12,908 nucleotides of DNA. Source: a candidate division NPL-UPA2 bacterium (GTDB taxonomy: Bacteria > Bacillota > UBA994). Positions 12,321 through 12,908 of this stretch are shown here, one piece after another; the stretch's first letter is position 1; every line of letters begins with the position of its first letter. The DNA is taken from positions 1-12,908 of the forward strand of contig QLUB01000046.1 in assembly GCA_018725205.1 (NCBI GenBank). The letters run 5' to 3'. The notes under the pieces are model-generated. The model saw only the letters and a program-made list of their open reading frames with translations, had not been told where the DNA came from and made no database searches. The translations under genes and the position numbers were made by a program.

Positions 12321-12908
12321 TTGAACGCTATTGAGCTTAAGGAGTTAACCAAGTACTACGGCAAGGTGCGCGGCATTGAGGGGCTAAGCTTCAGCGTCAG
12401 AGAAGGAGAGATTTTCGGCTTCATCGGGCCAAACGGCGCCGGAAAAACCACGACAATCCGCACGCTGCTTGGGCTTGTGTTTCCGACCGGCGGCAGTGCG
12501 ACCATCTTTGACCGCGACTGCATTAAGTATGGCAAGGAGATTCGTCAAAATATCGGCTACTTGCCTTCGGAAGTTTTCTACTACGACCAGATGAAAGTGA
12601 TTGACCTCCTCAAATACTCCGCAAGCTTCTATAAGAAAGATTGCACCAAGCGCATCCATGAGTTAGCCGAAGTGATGGAGCTAGGTTTGCAGCGCAAAAT
12701 TGAAGACCTGTCCTACGGCAACAAAAAGAAAGTCGGCATTGTGCAAGGACTGCTGCATGACCCCCAGTTGCTCTTACTGGACGAGCCAACCAGTGGGCTT
12801 GACCCGCTAATGCAGAAGCGGTTCTTTGATTTAATCGCTGCGGAGAACAAGAAAGGGGTCACGGTATTCTTCTCCTCGCACATTTTGTCCGAAGTGCAGC
12901 ACCTCTGC
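12321..12908 (+). CDS. ABC-2-type transporter ATPase (5' part, gene runs off the window)
   Basis: The first 196 codons of an ABC ATPase of the drug/bacitracin/sodium export type (NatA/BcrA/YhaQ-like), which normally pairs with a separate ABC-2 permease encoded downstream. Walker A is GPNGAGKTT (36-44), Walker B is LLLLDEP (150-156) followed by TSGLDP, and the H-loop is H187 (SSHILSEV). The signature is LSYGNKKKV (130-138), deviating from LSGGQ as is common in this subgroup, and the Q-loop position reads GYLPSE. The start is TTG 12321 with AGGAGG seven bases upstream; no ATG fits, which is why simple ATG-based calling misses it. It is divergent from the iron operon. Family members are usually about 230-310 residues, so roughly 15-35 percent is missing. 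Confidence 0.9.
   Translation, partial: MNAIELKELTKYYGKVRGIEGLSFSVREGEIFGFIGPNGAGKTTTIRTLLGLVFPTGGSATIFDRDCIKYGKEIRQNIGYLPSEVFYYDQMKVIDLLKYSASFYKKDCTKRIHELAEVMELGLQRKIEDLSYGNKKKVGIVQGLLHDPQLLLLDEPTSGLDPLMQKRFFDLIAAENKKGVTVFFSSHILSEVQHLC

Overview
The window (base composition roughly balanced, GC in the mid-50s by eye) looks like a chromosomal segment from an anaerobic, low-to-mid-GC Gram-positive bacterium (Bacillota, clostridial side). The signs are strong AGGAGG ribosome binding sites before almost every gene, frequent TTG/GTG starts, textbook sigma-A promoters with 17-bp spacers, a Bacillus/Clostridium-type asnA and NamA (YqjM-type) enzyme, a lipoprotein rather than a periplasmic binding protein, and oxygen-sensitive nitrogenase-family proteins. 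No RNA genes, insertion sequences or CRISPR arrays are visible.

Left part (1-3.5 kb, mostly minus strand). After the tail of a plus-strand protein and a strong hairpin come four separately transcribed minus-strand genes: a heme-less bacterioferritin-like diiron protein, asparagine synthetase A (asnA), an Old Yellow Enzyme (NamA type) and a stand-alone receiver-domain response regulator. Three of the four have a clear promoter of their own. The ferritin-like gene has a near-perfect palindrome exactly at its predicted transcription start, and asnA has a hairpin in its leader. Middle part (3.6-5.8 kb, plus strand): a zinc N-acetylmuramoyl-L-alanine amidase with a C-terminal stalk-like domain, then a MATE-family exporter.

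Right part (5.8-12.1 kb, minus strand) is the main interest: a tight six-gene operon. Its order of transcription is a NifH/BchL/CfbC-like ATPase, a heme-type (IsdE-like) binding lipoprotein, a FecCD-type permease, its ATPase, and two NifD/NifK-like proteins. Overlaps and short gaps make it one transcription unit. It starts at a good sigma-A promoter whose start site is covered by a Fur box matching 12 of the 14 defined positions of the 7-1-7 consensus. The binding protein keeps the Met and His that coordinate heme in IsdE. The NifD-like subunit has the three cluster cysteines at BchN-like spacing, but lacks a homologue of the cofactor-binding Cys of true nitrogenase. The NifK-like subunit has lost all three equivalent cysteines (Ser, Thr, Ser).

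My reading is an iron-starvation-induced, nitrogenase-like reductase linked to tetrapyrrole (most likely heme) import. It may reduce the imported macrocycle anaerobically, perhaps as a first step to iron release. The genes, their order and the Fur box are seen directly; the substrate and reaction are inference. The window ends in the first two thirds of an ABC-2-type ATPase gene read divergently from the operon.
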